Part shown: positions 10,701-22,700 of the stretch, in pieces | Position numbering within the stretch: the first letter of the stretch is position 1 | Layout of the letters: each line of letters begins with the position of its first letter | Source of the DNA: Luscinia megarhynchos | Taxonomy: Eukaryota; Chordata; Aves; Passeriformes; Turdidae | Length of the DNA stretch: 64,000 nucleotides | Assembly: GCA_034336665.1 (NCBI GenBank) | Contig: CM067591.1 | Location: 1,817,884-1,881,883 of the forward strand | Direction of reading: 5' to 3' | Notes under the pieces: generated by a model | Database searches by the model: none | What the model was told of the DNA's origin: nothing | The model's input: only the letters and a program-made list of their open reading frames with translations | Translations under genes and position numbers: made by a program

Positions 10701-13700
10701 CCCCCAAATTAAACCCCAAACCCGACCCCAAACCCAGCCCCAAATTAACCCCTGAATCAACCCCAAATCAAACCCCAAATTAACTCCAAATCCAACCCCA
10801 AATCAGCCCCAAATTAACCCCTGAATCAACCCCAAATTAAGCCCCAAATCCCCCCAAACCCGGCCCCAGCCCCCCCAGCCCCGCGGGTTTCTCACATGTA
10901 GAGGTCGCGCTCCCCCAGCGCCTCCTGCAGCTGCTGCGGGGTCGGGGCCGCGCCCGCCACGCCCTGCCAGCCCGGCTCGCTGGGGAATGGGAAATGGGAA
11001 AAATGGGAAAAATGGGAAAAAGGGGCAGGATTTGGGGTGGGAACCGCCACGCCCTGCCAGCCCGGCTCGCTGGGGAATGGGAAAAATGGGAAATGGGGGA
11101 AAATGGGAAAAATGGGGCAGGATTTGGGGTGGGAACCGCCACGCCCTGCCAGCCCGGCTCGCTGGGGAATGGGAAATGGGNNNNNNNNNNNNNNNNNNNN
11201 NNNNNNNNNNNNNNNNNNNNNNNNNNNNNNNNNNNNNNNNNNNNNNNNNNNNNNNNNNNNNNNNNNNNNNNNNNNNNNNNTGCAAAAAAAATGTGCACTC
11301 ACTTAAAATTTTTGTGTGTTTTAAAATATATGTTAAGGTTGCAGCAATGGTAATGCAAAAGCATGGCATGCATAATGGTTTATAAAGAGCATATATTTGG
11401 GAACATATGTTATATTATAATGAGTGGTTGGCATGGAGTAATGTTGATACATAGATGGTTGAAGATAAAATATTTGGTAAGGAGGCATGTGTAAGAAGGA
11501 TATGAGATGGTATTATATACAAGATGAGTATTACTTTAATGGCATTTAAAGGTTTATGAGTGTATTTTATGTATTGCATGGAGGAGGATGTAAAGATGGA
11601 GGATGGGAGTGATTTTAAGGAGGATGAGGAGGATGGTGATGGTGATGATGCAGTGAGTGATGGGATGGTGAAGATGATTTTGCATTTAAAGATGAGATAG
11701 GGATGAAGATGAGATGGAGGAGACGCATGACATTGAGTGATATATTGAGGGACCATCATCCCATTTATCATATTCCAAAACCATTCCTGATGAATCATTC
11801 CATCATCCATTCTGCGTCCTCATTCGGCCGCCAGGGCACACTGTCACCTGGGGACACTCCTAAAACTATCACTCAAATCTATCACCCCAAATTCCATCAT
11901 CCCAAATTCATCCCAACCATCCCTGTGTCCCTAGGGCACTAGGGAGTGGCACCCACTCAGGAGCAGCTGGCACACCTGACAGGGCACCCTAAATCCATCA
12001 CTCCCAAATTATCACCCCAAATCCCATCCATCACCCCCTTAAATCCCATCCATCACTACTCCATTCATCATCTCCTTAAATCCCATCCCAACCATCCCTG
12101 TGTCCCCAGGGCACTAGGGAGTGGCACTCCACCAGGGACAGCTGGCACACCGTCACACCTGGGGACACCCTCGAGTCCATCACCACATCACCCCAAATCC
12201 CACATCACCCCACCCCATCCATCACCCCAAATCCCATCCATCACTCCCAAATCCCATCCATCACCCCACCATCTATCACTCCCAAATCCCATCCCAAACC
12301 ATCCCTAGTGCCCACGGGCACTCCACCAGGGACAGCTGGCACACTGTCACACCTGGGGACACCTCCCAATTATCACCCCCAAATCCCATCCATCACATAT
12401 CCCATCCATCAGCCCAAATCCATCAGCCCAAATCTATCAGCTCCAGGCTCCATCCCAAACCACAGTCACACCTAGCACCCCAACCATCACTCCCAACTCC
12501 ATCAATTCTGAATCCCATCCCAAATCAATGACACCTGGGCACCCCTAGCTTTCCATCACTCCCGGGGACTCCATCCCAAACCATGGTGAGGACACCCCAA
12601 ATTCCAGCCCAAACCAAACTCCAACCAACCCCACCCCATCCAGGGCCACCAACCGCCCAAACTGAATTTGGGATGTCCCAGCCTGGAACTCAAACTGGGA
12701 ATTTGGGATTTTCCAACCCTTGGACTGGGAATTTTGATTTCCTCGGGAATTTGGGATTTTCCAATCCCTTGGACTGAGAATCTGGGATTCCGAATTTGGG
12801 ATTTCCCACCCCCAGCCCAGAATTTGGGATTTCCCAGTCCAGAATCCCCAAACTAGGAATTTGGGATTCTATCACCAAACTGAATTTGGGATTCCAGGAT
12901 GGGGAATTTGGGATTCTTACCCCCATACTGTGAATTTGGGTTTTCACCCCAGGATTGGGGAATTTGGGAATTCCCACCCCCAGCCTCAGAATTTGGGATT
13001 TCTCACTCCCCAGCCCGGAATTCTTGGGATTCCTGAATTTGGGATTCCCACCCCAGGATTGGGGAATTTGGGATTTCCTGAATTTGGATTCTCCACCCCA
13101 GACCGTGAATTTGGGATTCCCCAGTCCCAGGATGGGGAATTTGGGATTCCCAGTCCCAGGATCAGAATTTGGGCCTCCCCGAATTCTCTGATTTCCGAAT
13201 TTGGGATTTCCACCTCAGACCAGAATTTGGGATTTCCCACCCCCAGGACTGTGAATTTGGGATTCCCAGTCCCAGGATGGGGAATTCCAGATTCCCGAAT
13301 TCTGGGATTCCCACCCCCAGACTGGGAATTTGGGATTTCCACCCCAGGATTGGGACTTGGGGAATTCCCACCCCCAGCTCAGAATTTGGGATTTCAGTCC
13401 CAGGATGGGAATTTGGGATTTCCCAGTCCCAGGATCAGAATTTGGGCTCTCCTGGGAATTTGGGATTTCCCAGCCCAGAAGGCAGCACTGACCGCTGGGA
13501 ACCTCCCGAGCTTGCCTGAACTGTCACACGGCCCCAGCCCCCAGGAGCTGAACTGAAACAGCTGCTGGAGCTGGGCCAGGTGGGACTGGGAGTCCTGGGA
13601 ACCATCCTGGGAACCATCCTGGGAACTCTGGGAATCTCTGGAAGGGGTCTCCCCTGTCCCCATCCCCAGGAGAGGCCCCCAGCTGATCCACAGATGTCCC

Positions 13701-16700
13701 CCGTGTCACGCTGCCGCCTGCTTCCTCTTCCTGTGGGGCTCACCCCCAAAACTCCCCCAGGCTGGGGGAGAGGTGATTGGGGCTTGGGACAGAATCTGGG
13801 GATTTGGGGATGAAACTTTGGGACTTGGGGGATGGGATCTGGGATGCATGATTTGGGGATGATGATCATGAGAACGGGATCTGGGATGGGGATTGGGGAA
13901 CTTGAGGACTCTGGGATGGGATTTCAGTGACAGGAATTTGGGGATGGAAATTTGGGCACAGGAGTCTGGGGCCTTTGGGGACAGAAATTTGGGGATTTGG
14001 GGAAATGGGGATCCAGGCACAGGGATTTGGAGATAGGGAATTTGGAGGATGAGGACATGAGAATGGAGAACTGGGAGATGGGATTTGAGGATGAGGATTG
14101 GGGAACTTGAGGACCCTAGACAGGGATTTGATGATGGGGAATTTGGGGATGGTGATTTGGGGAACAGGATTTGGTGGTGGGAATTTGGGACAGGGATCTG
14201 GTGATAGGGAATTTGGGGACTGATTTGGGAAAGGGATTTGGGGATGGGAATTCTGGGTACAGGAGTCTGGGCTCTTGGGGGACAGAAATTTGGGGATTTG
14301 GGGGATGATCTGGGCACAGGGATTTGGGGATAGGGAATTTGAGGATGAGGACATGAGAACGGGGAATTGGGAGATGGGGATTTGGGATGGGGATTGGGGA
14401 ATTTGAGGACTTGGGGACAGGGATTTGGTGATGGGGAATTTGGGGATGGTGATTTGGGAACAGGGATTTGGTGGTGGGAATTTGGGACTGTGATTTGGGA
14501 AAGGATTTGGGGATGGGAATTTGGGTACAGGAGTCTGGGCCTTTGGGGACAGAAATTTGGGGATTTGGGGATGATCTGGGCACAGGGATTTGGGGATAGG
14601 GAATTTGGGGATGAGGACATGAGAATGGAGAATTGGGAGATGGGGGATTTGGGATGGGGATTGGGGAATTTGGGGGATGGGAAATTTGAGGACTTGGGGA
14701 CAGGGATTTGGGGATGGGAATTTGGGGACGGTGATTTGGGAACAGGGATTTGGGGATGGGAATTTGGGTACAGGGGTCTGGGGATTTGGGGACAGAAATT
14801 TGGGGATTTGGGAATGGGGATTGGGGAATTTGGGGATGGAAATTTGTGGACTTGGGGACAGGGATTTGGTGATGGGAATTTGAGGACGGTGATTTGGGAA
14901 CAGGGATTTGGGGATGGGAATTTGGGAGGTGACACTGGGAGGTGACAGGGACACCGGGAGGTGACAGGGACACTGGGAGGTGACACTGGGAGGTGACACT
15001 GGGACACTGGACAGGGACACTGGGAGGTGACACCGGGAGGTGACAGGGACACCGGAGGTGACACCGAGGTGACAGGGACACCGGGAGGGGACACCGGGAG
15101 GTGACACCGGGAGGTGACAGGGACACCGGGAGGTGACAGGGACACCGGGAGGGGACACCGGGAGGTGGCAGGGACACCGGGAGGTGACAGGGACACTGGA
15201 CATGGACACCAGGAGGTGACAGGGACACCGGGAGGTGACACCGGGAGGTGGCAGGGACCCAGCGGAGCGCACCGCGCCCGGGCGTGCACGATGGCCAGCA
15301 GCTGGTGGCGCGCGGTGACGCCCAGGGACTCCGCCAGCAGCCCCGCGGTGGCCAGCGGGTCACTGTCCCCCAGCGCCAGCGCCAGCAGCTGGCACAGGCG
15401 GGCATAGAGCGAGCCCGGGGGGCAGGGAGAGAGCCAGAGCAGCGCTGCCTGCAGCAGGGACAGCACCGGGGCCAGGCCGGGGACACCTGCGGGGAGAGGG
15501 ACACTGGGGTCAGACAGGGGACACCTGGGGGGAGAGGGGACAGTGAGGGGACACCTGGGGACAGAGGGACACTGGGATCAGAGAGGGGACACCTGCGGGC
15601 AGAGGGACACTGGGGTCAGAGAGGGCACACCTGGGGACAGAGGGACAATGGGGACAGAGGGGACAGTGAGGGGACACCTGGGGACAGAGGGACAATGGGG
15701 ACATCAGTCAGTGAGGGGACACCTGGGGACAGAGGGACAGTGTCAGTGAGGGGACACCTGGGGACAGAAGGACAATGGGGACATTGGTCAGAGAGGGGAC
15801 ACCTGGGGACAGAGGGACAATGGGGTCAGAGAGGGGACACCTGGGGACAGAGGGACAATGGGGACACTGGTCAGTGAGGGGACACCTGGGGACAGAGGGG
15901 ACATTGGTCAGTGAGGGGACATTGGGGCAGTGTCCAGTGAGGGGACAATGTCCAGAGAGGGGACACCTGGGGGACAGAGTGGACACTGGGGACAATGGTC
16001 AGTGGGGACAGAGGGACAATGGGGACAGTGTCCAGTGAGGGGACACCTGGGGGACAGAGGGGACAATGGTCAGGGGGGTCAGAGGGGATGGAGAGGTCAA
16101 GACAGGAGGGAAGAAGTTTGGGGGGAAGAAAAGAAAGTTTGGGGAGAGGAAGAGTTTTGAGGAAGGGGAAAATTCAGGAGAGGAAACTCCTGAGAAAAAG
16201 AAGGAAAAATTCCTGGGAAAGGAAAGGAAACTTGGGAGAAATCAGGATGTGCCCAGCTGGGCCCCAAAATCCCAAATCCCCCCAAAATCCAACCCCAAAA
16301 CCCCCTCAAATCCCCTCCAAACCTGACCCCAAATCCCCCCAAAAATCAAAGCCCAAATCCCAACCCCCAAATCAGCCCCAACCCCCCAAAAATCCAGCCC
16401 CCAATCCCCAAAAATCCAAGCCCAAATCCCCCCAAAATCCCTCCAAAACCTGACCCCTCAAATCCCCCAAAACCCAACCCCAAATCAATCCACAACCCCC
16501 CAAATCCCCCCTAAAATTCAACCCCTAACTCATCCCCAACCCCCCCAAATCCAGCCCCCAAATCCCACCCGAATTACCCCAAATTTCCCCAAACCCCAGC
16601 TGCTCACCGGGCTGGGGGGTGATTTGGGTCCCCTCTGGATTTGGGGGATCCCCCTGGTCCCCAATTCCTGCAATTCCCTCTCTGGCCCCACCTGCAAAAG

Positions 16701-19700
16701 GAGGGGACACAGATGGGGGGCGGGGGGCAGCTTTGGGGTGAAAAAAGCCAATTTTGGGGTCACCAAGGTGAAAAATCCCCCCAAAATCTCACCTGGGGGC
16801 AGCGGGGGGAGCTCAAAGCTCATTTCTTCCTCCTCCTCCTCCTCCTCCTCCTCCTCCACGGCCCTCAGGGGGTCCCTCTCCTCAATCCCACTAAATTCCC
16901 AATTCTTCTTTTCCTCCAAAATTCCATTTTGGGGCGTCCCCCCCCTCTCCTTCTTCTCCCGGGGCCCCCCAGCCCGGCGGGGGCCTCTGTTCTCCTTCTT
17001 CTCCAGAGTTTTTTTGGGGTTTCCCTTTTCCTTCTTTTCTGAAGTTCTGATTTGGGAGATCCCCCTTTTTTCCACGTTTTCCAGTTTGTGGTTTCTCCTT
17101 TTCTCCACATTTTCCATCTTGGGATTTCCCATTTTTTCCAGATTTTCCATTTTGGGGTTTCCCATTTCTTCCATTTTGGGATTTTCCCTTTTTTCCAGAT
17201 TTTCCATTTTGTGGTTTCTCCTTTTTTCCACATTTTCCATTTTGGGATTTTCCACATTTTCCATTTCGGGATTTCCCATTTTTTCCACTTTGGGGTTTCT
17301 CCTTTTCTCCCTCTTTTCCAGAGCTGTTTGTGAGATGCCATTTTCCTTCTTTCCCAGATTCTCCTCCTGCTTGCTCCCCATTTTTTTTTCCCTCTTTTGG
17401 GGGTCCCAGGCTCCCTCCGGGGCCGCCCCCGCCGGGGCCGAGCCCCAATTCCCGGAGAATTCCCGGGGGATTTTTGGGGCTGAACCCTCCTGGCACTGGA
17501 AGTTTTCCGGGTGGTTTTGGGGGGATCTGGGGGGATTTGGGGCTCCTCTGAGTCGCTGTCACTGAAAGTCACCTGGAAAAGGGGGTGAAAAGCCCAAAAT
17601 TTTCATCCCCAAAATTTTTTTTCCTCACCTTCCCGAAGTTTTCCACATGGAAGTTTTCCCCAACCTCCAATTTTCACCCTAAAATTTTCCTTTCTCTCTC
17701 AAAATTTCCTCACCAAAACTTTCCCAAATAAACTTTTTCTGTCCCTCAAATTTTCCCTCCCCTCCAAACTTTTCTCCCCCAAATTCCCTTCCCAAACTTT
17801 CCCTCTCCTCCATTTTCCCCTCCAAAAGCTTTTCTCCCAAAATTTTCCTTCCCAAAACTTTTCCTCCCAATTTTTCAGTCCCTCTAAACTTTTCCACCCC
17901 AAATTTCCCAACATTTCCCTAAAAACTTTCCCCTCCTCCTGATTTCCTACCCAAATTTCCCCATCCCAATAATTCTCCCCAATTTCACCTCCCCAACTGC
18001 TTTCCCCAAAAATTTCTATCCCTAAATTTCCATCCCAAATTTCCCTCCCCAACCATTTCCAAATTCCCCTGCAAGTTTCCTCCCCCAAACCATTTCCTCC
18101 CAAATTTTCCCTCCCCCACTTTTCTCCCCTCCCCCCAAACTCACCCTGATCTTGGGGACTTGACCCTGGCTGGGATTTTGGGGGTCTCCTGCCACAGTGA
18201 GGGGCTCCTGCTGAAGATGGTGAAGGGTCCTGAGCCCCCCCAGCAGCCTTTGGGGCTGCCCCCCAAATTTGGTGGGGTTTGCAGGGCCCCAGGCCACAGG
18301 ACAATGGGGGGCACATCGAGTCTGAGTCCCCCAGGGTGAAAACATCCCCCAAGTTTGGGGGCTTCACTTTGGGGGTCTTGGCCGCTTTGGCTTTGGGGGC
18401 TTTTGGGGGCAGTTTTGGGGGTGGTTTGGGGGTTTTTAAGGGGTTTTTGGGGTGGGGGGACAGTCCAGGCCTGGGCCAGGGCGTCGATCCATGGAGCTGC
18501 CCAGGGCGCCACACTGGGCTGAGGGTGGCCAGAGCCTTGGCCAGCAGCAGAGTGGCCATGGCCACACCCCAGGCCGTCCAGCGGGGGCTCTGGGCCAGCA
18601 GGGCCAGCCCCGCTCAGCTCCTCGTCCCTAACTGGGATGGGACTGGGAGGGACTGGGCAGGCTCTGCAGGGCCAGCCGCAGCCAGCGGCCACCAGCTCGG
18701 CCAGCGGGCCTGGGAGCGGGTCCCTGTCCCCAGGGGGGTCCCCAGGGGTGTCCCTGTCCCTGATGGTGTCCCCATTCCCAGGCATGTCCCCATTCCCAGA
18801 ATTATCCTGCAGATTTCTATCCCTGTCCCTGGTAGTGTCCCTGCCCCCAGGAATGTCCCCATTCCCAGAGGGATCTGGAATTTTCCTGTCCCCAGGAGTG
18901 TCCCCAAGAGTGTCCCTGGTCCTAGAGGGGTCCCTGATGGTGTCCCCATTCCCAAAAACGTCCCCATTTCCAGAGGAGTTCTGCAGATTTCTGTCCATGA
19001 TGGTGTCCCCAGTTCCAGAATTGTCCTGCAGATTCTGGTCCCCCAAGGATGTCCCTGTCCCTGGTTTGTGTCCCTGGTCCTAGAGGGTCCCTGCTCCCAG
19101 GCATGTCCCCATTCCCACAATTATCCTGCAGATTTCTGTCCCTGTCCCTGGTTGTGTCCCTGGTCCTAGAGGGGTCCCTGCTCTGGCTGGTGTCCCCATT
19201 CCCAGAATTGTTCTGCAGATCCTTGACCCCAAGGACGTCCCTGTCCCTGCTGGTGTCCCCATTCTCAGGAATGTCCCTATTCCCAGGAATGTCCCCATTC
19301 CCAGAATCACCCTGCAGATTCCTGTCCCTGTCCCCACTCCCAGGAACATCCCCAACCCCACAATCACCCTGCAGACCCCCACCACCCCCCCGACCCCTGC
19401 CGACCCCCGGCAGCCCAAACCCCACGCCCAGCTGCTCCCGCAGGCTGCCCCAGCCCTGCCCCGCCCGCCGGGCTCGGGCCAGCACCGCCCGCAGCAGCGC
19501 CAGCCCCGGGGCCACGTCCCCGGCGGCGAGCCAGCCCCGCGCCTGGGCCAGCAGCCAGCGCAGCCCCAGCGCCAGCAGCGCGGGGTCGCGGCAGAAGGGA
19601 CAGCCGCAGCCCGCGGCGTGGCTCAGCAGCTCCAGGCTTCTCCTGCGGGCGGGTCTGAGCTCGGGGGAGCCCGTGAGAGCGTCGGGCGGCTCCGGGAGCG

Positions 19701-22700
19701 CGGGCGCGGCCAGCGCGGCCAGGGCGGGACCCCGCAGGAAGGCCCCGTCCGGCTCGCCCCCGGCAGCGGGGCCGGGCTCCGGGGGGCGCCGCCGGCCCGG
19801 GAGACCCTTCTGCAGCCGGATCCGGGCTGGGGCCGCGGCGTCCCACAGGGGCTTGGGGTCTGCAATGGGAATTTGGGAGAGTTTGGGAATGGTTCCCAGC
19901 TCCCAGAGGGGCTTGGGGTCTGGAATGGGAGTTGGGGAGAGTTTGGGAATGGTTCCCAGCTCCCAGAGGGGTTTGGGGTCTGGAATGGGAATTTGGGAGA
20001 GTTTGGGAATGGTTCCCAGCTCCCAGAAGGGTTTGGGGTCTGGAATAGGAATTTGGGATTTGGGAATGGTTCCCAGCTCCCAGAGGGGTTTGGGCTCTGC
20101 AGTGGGAATTTGGGGATAATTTGGGATCCTGCAGGGAATGATTCCCAACTGCTGGAGGGGTTTGGGGTCTGCAGTGGGAATTTGGGGAAAGTTTGGGATT
20201 TGGGAATGATTCCCAGCTCCCAGAGGGGTTTGGGATCTGCAGTGGGAATTTGGGGAAAGTTTGGGATTTGGGAATGATTCCCAGCTCCTGGAGGGGCTTG
20301 GGTTCTGGAATGGGAATTTGGGCAGATTTTGGGATTTTGGAATGATTCCCAGCTCCCAGAGTGGTTTGGGATCTGAAATGGGAATTCAGGGAGAGTTTGG
20401 GATTTTGGAGTCCCACAGGGATGACTGGGATTTCCCCACTCCCAGTGCTCACCAGTCTGTGGCTGGAGCAGGAACTGGGCGTGCTGGAGGTGGGACTGGC
20501 TCAGCTCCAGCTCCCCCTGCTGCAGCTCCAGCTGGGACTGCAAGCACCAGGAACCACGAGCACCTGAGGGAAAAACGGGAAAAATTGGGAAAAAAAATGG
20601 GAAAAAGTGTAGAAAAAAAGGGAAAAACATGAAAAAAATGGGAAAAAAGACTCCTCAGACCCCACTGGAGCTGGGATTGAGCTCCTACTCTGTCTGGGAT
20701 GGACACTCAGCTTCTGAACCCCCATTCCCACAGGATCCTGATCCCAATTCTGATCCCAAATGATCCCAATCCTGGTCACCCACCAGTGCCTGGCCTCATT
20801 CCAGAGGCTCCTGACCCTCCCAGCTTTCACCTTAAACCTCCTTTTCCACAGGGATTTTTTTTTGTGCTTCTAACTCTGCCATTCCCAAGTGATCCCAGTG
20901 ATCCCAATCCTGATCCCTGTGATCCCAGTGATCCCAATATTGATCTGGATCACTGACCAGGGAGCAACCTGCAGGTGTCTGGCCAGGGTCAGTCCCTCCA
21001 TCCTGACCCCAATCCCACTCCCAGTGACCCCAGTGACCCCAAATCCCACTCCCAGTGACCCCAGTACCACTCCCAGTGACCCCAATCCCACTTCCAGTGA
21101 CCCCCAATCCCAGTGACCCCACTGACCCCAAATCCCAGTGACCCCAATCCCACTCCCAGTGACCCCAATCCCAGTCCCAGTGACCCCAGTGACCCAAATC
21201 CCAGTGACCCCACTGACCCCAGTGACCCCAATCCCACTCCCAGTGACCCCAGTACCACTCCCAGTGACCTAGTGACCCCAATCCCAGTGACCCCACTGAC
21301 CCCAGTGACCCCAATCCCACTCCCAGTGACCCCAATCCCATTCCCAGTGACCCCAGTGACCCCAATCCCACTCCCAGTGACCCAGCTGACCCCCAGTGAC
21401 CCCAATCACATTCCAGTGACCCAAATCCCAGTGACCCCACTGACCCCAGTGACCCCCAATCCCACTCCCAGTGACCCCAGTCCCACTCCCAGTGACCCCA
21501 GTCCCACTCCCAGTGACCCCAGTCCCACTCCCAGTCAGCCCAGCACTGACCAGCGGGCGGCCTGCAGGTGTGCGGCCAGCGCCAGCCCCTCAATCCTGAC
21601 TCCAGTCCCACTCCCAGTGACCTCAGTCCCAATCCCAGTCCCCCCAGTGACCCCAGTCCCAGTCCCAGTCCCAGCACTGACCAGCGGGCGGCCTGCAGGT
21701 GTGCGGCCAGCACCAGCCCCTCAATCCTGACTCCAATCCCACTCCCAGTCCCCCCAGTCCCCCCAGTCCCAGTCCCAGCACTGACCAGCGGGCGGCCTGC
21801 AGGTGTGCAGCCAGGGCCAGCCCCTCGCTGCAGAAGGCCCTGGCCCTGCACAGCAGCTCGCAGTGCCCCAGCAGCGTCACCAGGCGCCGGCAGCAGCTCA
21901 GAGCGTCCCCCAGCACCTGCCACCGGTGCAGCAGCGCCAGCCCTGGGCACACAGCGGGGCGCTGGCAACGCGGGCAGGGGGAACACTGGGACAGCAATGG
22001 GGCACGGGGAACACTGGGAACACTGGGACACTGCACACTGCGCAGGCTAACAGCGGGCGTGGGGACAGAGCACTAGGACAGCAATGGGGTACTGGGAACA
22101 CTGAGGCACTGGGACAGAGGCCTTGGCCTGGCTGGGCACAGGGCAGGACCTGGGGCAGGGGACTGGGACAGGGACAGAGATGGGATGTCCAGGGGCGGGG
22201 AGTTCCCAGGGGATGGGGCTCCAGCTCCCCAAGCTCACCTCCCATGGAGAGCTCTCGCTCCATCCCTGTGGGACTTTGCAGTCCGTTCCATTCCATCCCA
22301 CTGTCACTGGCCCATTCCACGCCCGTTCCATCCACTGATTTCTATTTCCCACTGTCCCCATTGCCATCCCCATGCCACTGCCTGGCCCTCATTCCCCATC
22401 CACTGTGTCCCTCCACTGACCCTGTTCCCATCCCACTGCGTTCCCCAGTCCCATCCCAGAGACCCTGTTCCCACTGTGCGTTCCCCATTGCCTATTCCAT
22501 CTCACTGGCTCCGTCCCATCCCCCTGCCCACCGTTCCACCTGGCCATTACCGCGCCACTGCCCCAGTCCCATCCCATGACTCTGTTCCCATCCCACTGAC
22601 CCCGTTCCCTCCACTGACCCCATTCCCGTCCCACTAGCCTGGCATCCCACCTGGCATCGCATTCCCCTGCCAGACCCCAGTCCCAGTTTCGTCCCATGTG

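Noticed and set aside
10803..11385. Open frames running through the N gap
   Set aside because: Translation across undefined bases is meaningless.
22230..22262. Possible small exon between AG and GTGAGC inside ESPL1 intron 14
   Set aside because: The encoded G-M-E-R-E-L-S-M-G has no likeness to the missing separase segment; the signals could be chance.
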